Assembly (NCBI RefSeq): GCF_903933125.1
Contig: NZ_CAIZIZ010000297.1
Location: 1-39,011 of the forward strand
Direction of reading: 5' to 3'
Origin: an uncultured Lamprocystis sp.
GTDB taxonomy: Bacteria > Pseudomonadota > Gammaproteobacteria > Chromatiales > Chromatiaceae
Length of the DNA stretch: 39,011 nt
Below the pieces are notes generated by a model. It was given only the letters and a program-made list of their open reading frames with translations. It made no database searches and was not told the DNA's origin. A program made the position numbers and the translations under genes. Shown one piece after another: positions 25,292 to 33,291 of the stretch. Each line of letters begins with the position of its first letter. Position 1 is the stretch's first letter.

Positions 25292-25541
25292 AGTCATCCC
25301 ACCCCCGCTTCCCCCCGCGCTGCCGTTCGACCCGTTTGAGCCCAAGCGCTGGTATGAGAGCCGCGGCGTCATCGGCGGCCTGATGGTGGTCCTCGCGCAG
25401 CTCGCCCAGGTCATCGGCTACCAGGTCGACGCCGCCGCGCTCACCGACTTGGTGCTGCAAGGCGTGGCCCTGGTCGGCGGCCTGTTGGCGCTGGTCGGGC
25501 GCGTTCAAGCCACTCAGCCGATCGGACGCCCGACGCCATGA
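25284..25541 (+). CDS. holin-like small membrane protein
   Basis: The 85-residue protein has a proline-rich N-terminus, then KRWYESRGVIGGLMVVLAQL followed by a polar turn (GYQVDAAALTD) and a second hydrophobic segment (LVLQGVALVGGLLALVG). Two membrane helices and a short polar tail, just after an endolysin gene, fit a class II holin. ATG at 25284 is chosen because it overlaps the endolysin end. Assignment is by topology and position. Confidence 0.65.
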   Translation: MVEVIPPPLPPALPFDPFEPKRWYESRGVIGGLMVVLAQLAQVIGYQVDAAALTDLVLQGVALVGGLLALVGRVQATQPIGRPTP

Positions 25542-25996
25542 ACCTCGGCGAATGGCCGCTGGTGATCAGCATCATCGGCGCCTTCCTGGCGACCGCGACG
25601 CTGGCGCGGGCGGCGGTGCGCGACATGGCGGACCATCTGGACCGGCGTTTCGTCGAAGCCGAGGCGCGCCGCCAGGATGCCTCAACGGCGTGGCAGGAGC
25701 GGCTGCAGATCCGTGATCGGGTCTGTGGCGAGCACCGCGGCGAGATCATCGCGCTGCAACAGCAGATGACCGACCTCAAGGAACACATCGCCGACAACTA
25801 CGTCTCGCGCCACACCTGGATGGAGCACGTTGGCTCCACCAACATCAAGCTCGACAAGCTCCTGGACAAGCTGCGCGCGCCCTCCGGCTTGCACGATGCA
25901 TCGACGACCTACGTGATGAAGTCGACGAGCTGCAAGCCGACGCGCTGGAAGCGTACACGCTGGAAGCGCCCACCACCAAGGCCCCCACATGATTGA
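25538..25996 (+). CDS. DUF2730-like (Mu gp25-like) protein with a 3' frameshift
   Basis: One N-terminal membrane helix (LVISIIGAFLATATLARAAV) is followed by a long coiled coil (LQIRDRVCGEHRGEIIALQQ and KLDKLLDKL), the layout of Mu gp25/DUF2730 proteins. After about residue 112 the actual frame turns to Arg/Pro-rich nonsense ending RPPPRPPHD. In the frame one base back, the coiled coil continues naturally (ARALRLARCIDDLRDEVDEL, then QADALEAYTLEAPTTKAPT). That frame stops at 25990-25992, overlapping the next ATG as ATGA. One base therefore seems to be missing near 25871-25881 in the GC run CTGCGCGCGC. It could be a mutation, a sequencing error or, less likely, a programmed -1 shift. Confidence 0.7.
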   Translation: MNLGEWPLVISIIGAFLATATLARAAVRDMADHLDRRFVEAEARRQDASTAWQERLQIRDRVCGEHRGEIIALQQQMTDLKEHIADNYVSRHTWMEHVGSTNIKLDKLLDKLRAPSGLHDASTTYVMKSTSCKPTRWKRTRWKRPPPRPPHD

Positions 25997-26564
25997 CATC
26001 GACACCCTGCGCAGCAAGGCGCGCCGCGCCGCGGTGCTCTTCATCCTCTACCAGGTCTATCCGCGCGCGCTGGGCGCAGGGCTCATCTACGAGGCGCTGA
26101 CCCCGGACGTGACCGGCGATCCCGACGAGGTGCGCCGCGCCCTGGCCTATCTGTGCGACCGCCATCAGGTCATCGCCGCCGGGCGCGCCAGTGACGGCGG
26201 GCCGCCGCTCTACCGCCTCACGGTGGCCGGGGTCGATGCGGTGGAGGCGCTGCCCGACGCCGACCTCACCCGCGTGCGCGCGCTGCGGCTGCTGCGCCTG
26301 CGCATCCTGCAAGCGCTCGACTGGGGCGGCGCCCGGCCGATGCCGGTCAGCCTGATCGCCGCCGCGCTGGCCGACGACACCGACCTGGATCTGTCCGAGC
26401 CCGCGGTGCGCCGCGCCCTGGCCTACCTGACCGAACATGAGCTGGCCGAGGATGGTCACGCCGAGGGCCATCCGGACCTGTGGCGCATCCTGCCCGGCGG
26501 CACCGACTACCTGGCCGGGGAAGGCGATGGCATTGAGGGCGTTGCGCGCCCTACGGTGTGGTAA
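25989..26564 (+). CDS. phage protein with two tandem winged-helix-like repeats (gp26 position)
   Basis: The 191-residue protein has two related halves. Each reads as helix, helix, then a wing with the shared motif: DEVRRALAYLCDRHQVI (about 38-54) and PAVRRALAYLTEHELAED (about 138-155). Each is preceded by a stretch ending in IYEAL or IAAAL. It occupies the place of Mu gp26 between the DUF2730-like and DUF3486 genes. The internal duplication suggests a pseudo-symmetric DNA- or protein-binding unit; function unknown. Confidence 0.65.
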   Translation: MIDIDTLRSKARRAAVLFILYQVYPRALGAGLIYEALTPDVTGDPDEVRRALAYLCDRHQVIAAGRASDGGPPLYRLTVAGVDAVEALPDADLTRVRALRLLRLRILQALDWGGARPMPVSLIAAALADDTDLDLSEPAVRRALAYLTEHELAEDGHAEGHPDLWRILPGGTDYLAGEGDGIEGVARPTVW

Positions 26565-26571
26565 GGCCGCC

Positions 26572-27132
26572 ATGCCGCCGCCCGCGCTGATCCCTCGCTT
26601 GCCGACCGAGATTCGCGCCTGGCTCGATGGCCAGTTGCGTGACCGCGGCTTTGCCGATTATGCCGCCCTTACGGTGGCCTTAAATACCCAGTTAGCGGCC
26701 CATGGGATGGCCCTGACGCTGTCCATGCAGACGGTCGGGCGCTATGGCCTCGGCCTCAAGCAGAAGGTGGCGCGCATCCAAGCCGCCACCATCGCCGCCC
26801 AGGCCATTGCCGCCGCCGCGCCGGATGACGAGGCGCAGCAATCGGCCGCCGTCACCAGCCTGCTCAGCACCGAGATGTTCGAGCGGCTGATGGAACTCAA
26901 CGAGTCCGAAGGGATGGACGATCCGGCCGCGCGCATCGACCTGATCGCCCGCGCCGCCCGCGCCCATGCCGACCTCACCCGCGCCAGCATCAGCCAGCGC
27001 AAATGGGCGGCCAGCATTCGTGCGGAGGAACGCACCCGCGCGGCCGGTGCCGCCGAGACCGCGGCGCGGCAGCAGGGGGTCAGCGCGCAAGGCATTGCGG
27101 CGTTGCGCGAAGCCATCATGGCGGCGTTATGA
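26572..27132 (+). CDS. DUF3486 protein (Mu gp27-like, candidate small terminase)
   Basis: The 186-residue protein begins IPRLPTEIRAWLDGQLRDRG, followed by a DNA-binding-like region (YAALTVALNTQLAAHG, SMQTVGRYGLGLKQKV). A long helical middle comes next, with LARAARAHADLTRASISQRK similar to the family. DUF3486 proteins precede the large terminase in Mu-like phages and are thought to be the small terminase subunit. ATG at 26572 gives the family N-terminus; the frame is open further upstream. Confidence 0.8.
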   Translation: MPPPALIPRLPTEIRAWLDGQLRDRGFADYAALTVALNTQLAAHGMALTLSMQTVGRYGLGLKQKVARIQAATIAAQAIAAAAPDDEAQQSAAVTSLLSTEMFERLMELNESEGMDDPAARIDLIARAARAHADLTRASISQRKWAASIRAEERTRAAGAAETAARQQGVSAQGIAALREAIMAAL

Positions 27133-27335
27133 ATCCACCTGTGAAAAATGAGGAAAGCCGTCAAGACCCGGCCGCGGACCGGCCGGGCACCGCCACGTCG
27201 GACCCCTGCACCGGTTGTCGGCACCTCCTGGTGTTCTCCTGCCCGTGCCAGCGGCCCCGCTGTCGCCTCAACGCGCATCCGGGCCAGGCCGGCGGTCGGC
27301 GCGACACCCCACGCCGCCCCAGTGGCGGGCCATGA
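27129..27335 (+). CDS. small cysteine-rich phage protein
   Basis: The 68-residue product has CTGCRHLLVFSCPCQRPRC (about 27-45). Five cysteines in CxxC and CxC spacing suggest a zinc-binding knuckle. The ends are polar and basic. It overlaps both neighbours (ATGA each side). A related small protein, also with a Cys cluster, lies after the portal gene at 30899. The function is unknown. Confidence 0.55.
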   Translation: MNPPVKNEESRQDPAADRPGTATSDPCTGCRHLLVFSCPCQRPRCRLNAHPGQAGGRRDTPRRPSGGP

Positions 27336-27592
27336 CCCCCGATCGCAATGCCCCCCAATACCCGCGCCAAGCCGCCGTCCCGCGGATTACCCCGCAGCAA
27401 CTGCCGGCGGCGATCGACGCCATCCGCCGCGCGCGCGGTGAAACCAGCAGCGCCCTGGCCCAGGCCGCCGCGGCACGCGAGCGCCTGATGAAGATCGACC
27501 AACTCGAATTTGAGATCGAGCGCCACCTCACCGCCGCCGCGGCGGCCGTGGCGGCGCGCGATCTGCTGCAACGCGGCTGGACCGCGGACTGA
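27332..27592 (+). CDS. small coiled-coil phage protein
   Basis: The 86-residue, largely helical protein includes LPAAIDAIRRARGETSSALA and ARERLMKIDQLEFEIERHLT. It ends two bases before the terminase gene. It could be a terminase accessory protein by position, but I recognise no family. Confidence 0.5.
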   Translation: MTPDRNAPQYPRQAAVPRITPQQLPAAIDAIRRARGETSSALAQAAAARERLMKIDQLEFEIERHLTAAAAAVAARDLLQRGWTAD

Positions 27593-27594
27593 CC

Positions 27595-29106
27595 ATGGCC
27601 CCCATCTTCCTGCCCTATCAACAGCGCTGGGCCGCCGACCACACCCAGGTGAAGATCTGGGAGAAGAGCCGGCGCATCGGCGCCAGCTACGGCGAGGCCG
27701 CCGCGGCGGTGTTGCACGCGGCCGCCGCCGAGCGCGGCGGCGATGTCTACTACATCTCCTACAACAAGGACATGACCGCCTCCTTTGTGCGCGACTGCGG
27801 CACCTGGGCGGGCGCCTTCCAGACCGCGATGGGCACGGCCGGCGAGCGGGTGCTCACCCGCGACGACGGCCGCGACATCCACGTGTTCGATATCCCTTGC
27901 GCCAGCGGCCACCACATCCAGGCGTTCAGCAACAACCCGCGCAACCTGCGCTCCAAGGGCCGGCCGGGTGACTGGGTGGTGGTCGACGAGGCCGCCTTCG
28001 TTGACGACCTGGCGGACATGCTCAAGGCGGCGATGGCGGTCACCATGTGGGGCGGCCATGTGCACCTGATGTCCACCCACAACGGCGACGACAACCCCTT
28101 CAACGGCCTGATTCAGGACGTGCGCGCCGGCCGCTACCCCTACAGCATCCACCGCACCACGCTCGACGACGCGCTGGTGGACGGGCTCTACCAGCGCATC
28201 TGCCAGGTCACTGAACAGCCGTGGAGCCTGCTGGCCCAAGCCCAATGGCGCGCCGACCTGATCCGCCGCTACCGGCCCAACGAAGACGAAGAGTTGCTCG
28301 TCATCCCTGCCCAGGGCGGCGGCACCTACCTGCCGCGCACCCTCATCGAAGCCTGTATGCCGGCGGCGGCCGACTCCGGTCCGCTGCTGCGCTTCAGCGG
28401 GGACGCCGCCTTCAACGCCGCGCCCGAGCGCACCCGCGCGGGCGTCATCGCCGACTGGCTGAAAGACCAGTGTGACCCGGTCTTGTCCGCTTTAGACGGC
28501 ACCCGCCGCCACGTCGCCGGGATGGACTTCGCCCGCTCCGGCGACATGACCGCCATCGTCCTGCTGGAACTCGGCGCCACCTTGCAGCGCACCTGGCGCG
28601 CGCTCATCGAACTGCACAACGTGCCCTTCGCCCAGCAGCGCCAAGTGTTGCACCACGCCCTCGACCACCTGCCGCGCTTCGCCGGGGCCGCGCTCGACGC
28701 CGGCGGCAACGGCGCCCAGCTCGCGGAGGAAACCGCCGAACGCTTCGGGCGGCTGCGCGTGCAGCAGCTCAAATTCACCGAAGGCATCTACCGCGACGCC
28801 TTCCCGCGCTACAAGGCCGGGCTGGAAGATCGCACCACCACCCTGATCCGTCACGACGACGTGCTCGAAGACCATCGCGCCGTGCAGCTGGTGCGCGGCG
28901 TGCCCAAGGTGCCGGACGGCAAGACCGACGCCCGCGGCCAGCGTCACGGTGACAGCGCCATCGCCGGGCTGCTGGCCGATATGGCCGCCGACCGGCCCGG
29001 CGCGCCGCTCGCCTGGGAAGCGGTCCCGCGCGGGGCGGCCCGCCACCGGGCCGACTGGGACGATCCGCGGCGCGCCGCTGACGACACCTTACGGGAGCTG
29101 TACTAA
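27595..29106 (+). CDS. large terminase subunit (Mu gp28-like)
   Basis: This 503-residue DNA-packaging motor cuts and pumps phage DNA into the prohead. The ATPase part has a Walker A variant in EKSRRIGASYGEA (about 19-31) and Walker B WVVVDEAAF (about 125-133), followed by the coupling motif HLMSTHNGDDNPF. The nuclease part has GMDFARSGDMTAIVLLE (about 305-321) with the first acids, and GGNGAQLAEET and GDSAIAGLLA further on. Length and motif order fit Mu gp28. Its stop and the portal start share one base (TAATG). Confidence 0.9.
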   Translation: MAPIFLPYQQRWAADHTQVKIWEKSRRIGASYGEAAAAVLHAAAAERGGDVYYISYNKDMTASFVRDCGTWAGAFQTAMGTAGERVLTRDDGRDIHVFDIPCASGHHIQAFSNNPRNLRSKGRPGDWVVVDEAAFVDDLADMLKAAMAVTMWGGHVHLMSTHNGDDNPFNGLIQDVRAGRYPYSIHRTTLDDALVDGLYQRICQVTEQPWSLLAQAQWRADLIRRYRPNEDEELLVIPAQGGGTYLPRTLIEACMPAAADSGPLLRFSGDAAFNAAPERTRAGVIADWLKDQCDPVLSALDGTRRHVAGMDFARSGDMTAIVLLELGATLQRTWRALIELHNVPFAQQRQVLHHALDHLPRFAGAALDAGGNGAQLAEETAERFGRLRVQQLKFTEGIYRDAFPRYKAGLEDRTTTLIRHDDVLEDHRAVQLVRGVPKVPDGKTDARGQRHGDSAIAGLLADMAADRPGAPLAWEAVPRGAARHRADWDDPRRAADDTLRELY

Positions 29107-30902
29107 TGGTTTATCTGACCCGGATCGCCGCCGCGGTGGCCGATGCCCTGGGCCGCACCGTGGCCCCCAAGACCCTGACCGAGCGCCAGACCGACGCCCC
29201 CCAACTGACCCCCCTGCACCGCACCTGGGGCGGCCATCCGGTGCACGGGCTGACCCCGGAGCGGATGAGCGCGCTGCTGGAGGGCGCCGACTCCGGGGAT
29301 CTGGCGGCGCAGTCCGAGTTGTTCCTGGACATGCGCGACCGCGACCCGCACCTCGACGCCGAGATGGGCAAGCGCGAGCGCGCCATCCTCACCCTGCCGT
29401 GGTCGATCGAGCCGCCGCGCAACCCCAGCGCGCGCGAGAAGCGCAACGCCGCGGCGGTCGGGGAGCTGATCGCTGCCGTGCCGCAGTTGGAGGATACCTT
29501 CGTCGGGCTGATGGACGCCGCCGGCCACGGGTTTGCGTGCCTGGAGCTGCGCTGGTCCGCCGCGGCGGCCGGGGCGCGGCTGCCGGCCGAGATCACCGCC
29601 CGGCCCCAGTCCTGGTTCCGCCTCGACCGCGCGACCCGCACCGAACTGCGCCTGCGCGACCAGAGCAGCGACGGCGCCGCGCTGTGGCCGCTGGGCTGGA
29701 TCGTGCACCGCCACGCCGCGCGCGCCGGGTACCTGCACCGCGCCGGCCTCTACCGGGTGCTGGCCTGGCCGTGGATGCTGCGCCAGTTCAGCCTGCGCGA
29801 CCTGGCCGAATGGCTGGAAATCTACGGCCTGCCGATGCGCCTGGGCTACTACCCCGCGGGCGCCGAGACGGGCGAGAAGGCCGCCCTGTTCCGGGCGGTG
29901 CGCGATCTGGGGCGGCACGCCGCCGGCATCATGCCCGAGGGCATGCGCCTGGACCTGCTGAGCGCGGCCGAGGGCCAGGCCGACCCCTTCATGGCCATGG
30001 TCAGCCACGCCGAGGCGTGCATCAGCCGGGCGATCCTCGGCGGTTCGCTGTCCTCGACCCCGGCCGCCACCGGCTTGGGGTCCGGGGTCGCGAATCTGCA
30101 AGGGGAGGTCAAGCGGGATCTCCTGATCGCCGACGCCCGCCAAGTGCAAGCCACCCTGACGCAAGACCTGGTCTATGCGGTGGCGGTGCTCAACGGCCTG
30201 GCCGATGACCCGCGCCGCGCCCCGGTGCTGCACCTGGAAACGCGCGAGCCGGCCGACCTCACCGCCTTCTCGCAGAGCCTGGAGCGCCTCAGCCGCGCCG
30301 GCGCCGGGGCGATGATTCCGTGGTCCTGGGTGCGCGCGCAGACCGGCATCCCGGAACCGGTGGGCGACGAGCTGACGCTGGGGCCGGCCGCGGACAGCAC
30401 CGACGCGGCCAGCGCCGACGCGGCCACGACCACCGCGGCCCCGGTGGAGGCCAAAGACATCAACGCCTTCGGGCTCGGGATGCAGTCGCTCAGCGGCGCC
30501 GGGCTGGCCATTCCCGAGTCCTGGGTACGTGCGCGCACCGGCATCCCGGCCCCGGCCGGTAACGAGCCGATCCTGATTTCCCACAGTGCCCGCGCCCCCG
30601 CCGCCCCGGCCGTGGCCACCGCCGCCGCCAGCCAGGCGCCCGCTACCCTGCCGCCCGACTATGCCGAGCAGCACACCGCCGCCCTGGCGCGCGCCGCCGA
30701 GCCGTCGATGACGGCCCTGCTGGGGCCGATCCGCGCCACGCTCGACGCCGCGCTGACCGAGGGCCTCGACCTCGCCGCGGCGGGCGAGCGGCTGCTGACC
30801 CTCTACCCGCGGCTGCCGGTGAGCGACTTCAGCGCCGTGCTGGGGGAGGCCCTGACCGCCGCCGACCTGGCCGGGCGCTATGACCTGGAGCACGGACAAT
30901 GA
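29106..30902 (+). CDS. portal protein (DUF935, Mu gp29-like) with duplicated C-terminal motif
   Basis: The 598-residue protein forms the DNA gate of the head. Family features are the N-terminal HRTWGGHPVHGLTPERM, LFLDMRDRDPHLDAEMGKRE and the Pro-rich strand LPWSIEPPRNPS. LAEWLEIYGLPMRLGYYPAG and AILGGSLSSTPAATG follow. In the C-terminal third a segment occurs twice: WSWVRAQTGIPEPVGDELTL (about 407-426) and ESWVRARTGIPAPAGNEPIL (about 473-492). A linker rich in Ala, Asp and Thr separates them. Normal relatives have one such segment, so this looks like an internal duplication. The protein is about 60-80 residues longer than usual. Confidence 0.9.
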   Translation: MVYLTRIAAAVADALGRTVAPKTLTERQTDAPQLTPLHRTWGGHPVHGLTPERMSALLEGADSGDLAAQSELFLDMRDRDPHLDAEMGKRERAILTLPWSIEPPRNPSAREKRNAAAVGELIAAVPQLEDTFVGLMDAAGHGFACLELRWSAAAAGARLPAEITARPQSWFRLDRATRTELRLRDQSSDGAALWPLGWIVHRHAARAGYLHRAGLYRVLAWPWMLRQFSLRDLAEWLEIYGLPMRLGYYPAGAETGEKAALFRAVRDLGRHAAGIMPEGMRLDLLSAAEGQADPFMAMVSHAEACISRAILGGSLSSTPAATGLGSGVANLQGEVKRDLLIADARQVQATLTQDLVYAVAVLNGLADDPRRAPVLHLETREPADLTAFSQSLERLSRAGAGAMIPWSWVRAQTGIPEPVGDELTLGPAADSTDAASADAATTTAAPVEAKDINAFGLGMQSLSGAGLAIPESWVRARTGIPAPAGNEPILISHSARAPAAPAVATAAASQAPATLPPDYAEQHTAALARAAEPSMTALLGPIRATLDAALTEGLDLAAAGERLLTLYPRLPVSDFSAVLGEALTAADLAGRYDLEHGQ

Positions 30903-31108
30903 CCCCGACGCCGGCGCCGCACCGCCACACCCACCCGCGCTCCTGCTGGTGGTGCGCCCACTTCGATCAGCGCCACGGCACCGACGCCGTCTGTGCCCAT
31001 CCGGCCTATCAGGTGCCGACACCGTGGCAGGGCGCGATCCAGGCCGGGCAGCCGTGCGGGGGGGCGAATGCGCCGTTGTGGGCCGAGCGGAAGGCTCATG
31101 GACACTAA
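30899..31108 (+). CDS. small cysteine-containing phage protein
   Basis: The 69-residue product has SCWWCAHFDQRHG, AVCAHPAYQ and QPCGGANAPLW, a four-cysteine pattern suggesting zinc binding. The start overlaps the portal stop (ATGA). It ends beside a pair of 15-bp direct repeats (AGGCTCATGGACACT at 31092-31106 and 31114-31128) and the REP pair at 31135, so its original 3' end may have been altered. Confidence 0.55.
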   Translation: MTPTPAPHRHTHPRSCWWCAHFDQRHGTDAVCAHPAYQVPTPWQGAIQAGQPCGGANAPLWAERKAHGH

Positions 31109-31134
31109 TGGACAGGCTCATGGACACTGAGGCC

Positions 31135-31209
31135 GTAGGTTGGGGTGACGAAGGAACCCCAACATCCCCGGCCACCGCACGTTGGGGTTCCTTCGTCACC
31201 CCAACCTAC
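31135..31209. repeat. inverted REP pair (family B), copy 3
   Basis: Length is 75 bases, with perfect 29-bp arms (31135-31163 and 31181-31209) and a 17-base spacer. It lies between the small Cys protein and the DnaT/O-like gene, and starts 27 bases after the former's stop. Confidence 0.95.
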
Positions 31210-31223
31210 AGGCTAACGCGGCC

Positions 31224-31919
31224 ATGACCGACCCCCGCGCCCGCTACATCCGCGACCACGCCCCGACCCTGCTGCTGGTACAGGCCAGCCGCGCCGAGCC
31301 CGGCGTCAAGCTGGATCTGGATGCCGCCATCCGCCACGCCGCCGCCCTCTACGACCGCCTGAGCGCGGCCGGCTACACCGCGGACGCCACCGTGCCGCGC
31401 CCGGTGCGCACCCGCGCCAGCATCGACGCGGTCGGGGCCTTGGCACCCGCCGACGCCGCGGCCTTCGAGGGGTTCTACCGCGCCTATGGGGTGATGAAGG
31501 GCAAACAGCGCGCCGCCGCCCGCTGGGCGGAACTGGCGCCCGATGCGGCCCTGGCGCAGCGCATCATCAAGGCCGCCGCGCAGGACGCCGCCACCCCGCG
31601 GCCCGCCGATGCGGTGCGCAAATACCCTGAAGGCTGGCTGAGTGAACGGCGGTGGGAGGACCAACCGGAGCCCGGCGCCGCGCGCGCCGCCGATCCGGCC
31701 GCCGCGCGCGCGGCCGAGGTGCGGGAGCTGCTCGCCGAACGGCGCACCGTCGCCGCCATGTATCAGGCGCACCCCGACCCGACCCTGGGCGTGCAGTTGG
31801 CCGGGCTGGAGGTCAGCCTGGCCGCGCTGGGCGTCGTGCCCGAACTGGTCGCGGCGGCCGCCGCCCGGTCCCGGCCCCAGGGGCTGACCCAGATGGCGAA
31901 GCTGTTGGGGCGCGGCTGA
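31224..31919 (+). CDS. phage protein with DnaT/replication O-like segment
   Basis: The 231-residue protein has an N-terminal helical region. Then comes FEGFYRAYGVMKGKQRAAAR WAELAPDA with AQRIIKAAAQ and KYPEGWLSERRWED (about 88-150 in total). This is the pattern 'F...YP...K..A...W..L.PD..L...II.A....PA.WL...RWED', common in phage replication or DnaT-like proteins. The C-terminus is Ala-rich and helical. Mu-like phages do not normally encode such a protein between portal and F, so it looks like an acquired gene. It starts 14 bases after a REP pair. Confidence 0.65.
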   Translation: MTDPRARYIRDHAPTLLLVQASRAEPGVKLDLDAAIRHAAALYDRLSAAGYTADATVPRPVRTRASIDAVGALAPADAAAFEGFYRAYGVMKGKQRAAARWAELAPDAALAQRIIKAAAQDAATPRPADAVRKYPEGWLSERRWEDQPEPGAARAADPAAARAAEVRELLAERRTVAAMYQAHPDPTLGVQLAGLEVSLAALGVVPELVAAAAARSRPQGLTQMAKLLGRG

Positions 31920-31921
31920 CC

Positions 31922-33169
31922 ATGGCTGACTACGGCTCGCTGCCCTTCGCCGAGCAGATCGCCTTCTTCAAGGACAAGCTCGACCTGCCGACCGAGCGCT
32001 GGGACGATCTGCTGGGCGCCGCCCACGACCGCGCCTTCGTGGTGGCCGGGGCCACTGGCGCCGATCTGCTGGCCGATCTGCACGCGGCGGTGCGCAAGGG
32101 GATTGAGGACGGCACCACCCTGGCGGAGTTCCGCCGCGACTTCGAGCGCATCGTGGCGGCCCGCGGCTGGACCGGCTTCACCGGCAGCGACAGCGCGGCA
32201 GGCATCGCCTGGCGCACCCGGGTGATCTACGAGACCAACCTGCGCACCAGCTACGCCGCCGGGCGCTGGCAGCAGATTCAAGCGGTCAAGGCCGATCGGC
32301 CCTACCTGGAATACCGGCATAGCGAGAGCGTGCTCAATCCCCGCCCGCTGCATCAGTCGTGGGACGGCCTGGTGCTGCCGGCCGATGATCCGTGGTGGCA
32401 GACCCACTATCCGCCCAACGGCTGGGGCTGCAAGTGCCGGGTGTTCGCGCTCAACGACCAGGACCTGGAACGGCTGGGCAAGGCCGAACCGGACCGGGCG
32501 CCCGATGATGGCGAGCGCGATTGGAAGGATTCCCGCGGGGTGGTGCACCAGGTGCCCAACGGGATTGATCCGGGGTGGGACTATGCGCCCGGCGCCCATG
32601 CCAAAGCCCCGTTGCGGGATCTGTTCGAGCGGCGCTTAGCCGACCTGCCCGCCCCGATTGGCGCCGAGATGGCCGCGGTCCTGCGGCCGGCGATCGCCGC
32701 CGAGCAGGCGGCGCACTATCGTGACTGGCTCACGCGGTTGGCGACCGATCCGCGCGCCAAGAGCGAGCGACCGATCGTCGGCGCCCTGCATGTGGACGAC
32801 CTGAACTGGCTGGCCCAGGCGGGTAAACCGCTGCCGCAGACCGCCGAGATCGCGATGGGCAGCGGTCCCATCAATGGCCCGAAGGCCGCGCGGCACGCCG
32901 CGGACGGGGATGCGCTGACGCCGCAGGTCTGGGAGTATCTGCCTGAATTGCTGGAGGCGCCGCTGGCGGTCTGCTATGACGAGGCAAGCGGCCATCTGCT
33001 CTATATCCTGCCGGAGGCGACCACCCGTCGCCCGCAGCTCGCGGTGGAGTTCGATTACCGGCGTAAGGACCGCGCCAACGTCATCGTTTCCGGGTATCGC
33101 CCGCAACGCGACGATCTGCTGGCACGGGTCGCGAATGGGACCTTACGGCTGATCAGGGGGGAGTTGTGA
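31922..33169 (+). CDS. F: head morphogenesis protein F (Mu gp30-like) with PBECR nuclease-like C-terminus
   Basis: Residues 1-180 of this 415-residue protein are the Mu F domain. LPFAEQIAFFKDKLDLPTER comes first, then RVIYETNLRTSYAAGRWQQI and the metal-site motif HYPPNGWGCKCRV (about 163-175). Residues about 285-415 form a second domain: VGALHVDDLNWLAQAG, ALTPQVWEYLPELLEAPLAV, CYDEASGHLLYILPE and LAVEFDYRRKDRANVIVSGY. It resembles the Barnase/EndoU/ColicinE5/RelE-like (PBECR) domains that end some F proteins. These are thought to be RNases delivered with the virion or used against competitors. Catalytic residues are not certain from inspection. Confidence 0.85.
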   Translation: MADYGSLPFAEQIAFFKDKLDLPTERWDDLLGAAHDRAFVVAGATGADLLADLHAAVRKGIEDGTTLAEFRRDFERIVAARGWTGFTGSDSAAGIAWRTRVIYETNLRTSYAAGRWQQIQAVKADRPYLEYRHSESVLNPRPLHQSWDGLVLPADDPWWQTHYPPNGWGCKCRVFALNDQDLERLGKAEPDRAPDDGERDWKDSRGVVHQVPNGIDPGWDYAPGAHAKAPLRDLFERRLADLPAPIGAEMAAVLRPAIAAEQAAHYRDWLTRLATDPRAKSERPIVGALHVDDLNWLAQAGKPLPQTAEIAMGSGPINGPKAARHAADGDALTPQVWEYLPELLEAPLAVCYDEASGHLLYILPEATTRRPQLAVEFDYRRKDRANVIVSGYRPQRDDLLARVANGTLRLIRGEL

Positions 33170-33275
33170 GGATGGGAGGCCGGCCGTCCCTCCATCCATC
33201 GGTAGCCGCCGCGGTCGGTTCGACGGGCGACAGTCCCATGCGCGTGGAAGCCGAATTTCCGCGCCTCATCCTCAC
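33166..33275. repeat. imperfect terminal inverted repeat around the F-G gap
   Basis: GTGAGGATGGGAGGC (33166-33180, starting at the F stop codon) and GCGCCTCATCCTCAC (33261-33275) are imperfect inverted copies. They frame 110 bases without a gene. It could be a small MITE-like insertion or a long-range RNA stem. GCGAGGA (33276-33282) after it serves the G gene as ribosome site. Confidence 0.45.
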
Positions 33276-33291
33276 GCGAGGACTATAGCCC

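Noticed and set aside
29103-31199. A 698-codon open frame on the minus strand opposite the portal gene
   Set aside because: It has low-complexity Gly/Arg/His-rich composition and lies entirely opposite well-recognised genes; long antisense frames are expected at this GC content.
31182-31223. Upstream extension of the DnaT/O-like gene into the REP pair
   Set aside because: The extension would translate only the repeat arm (GFLRHPN); ATG 31224 is the first start outside the repeat.
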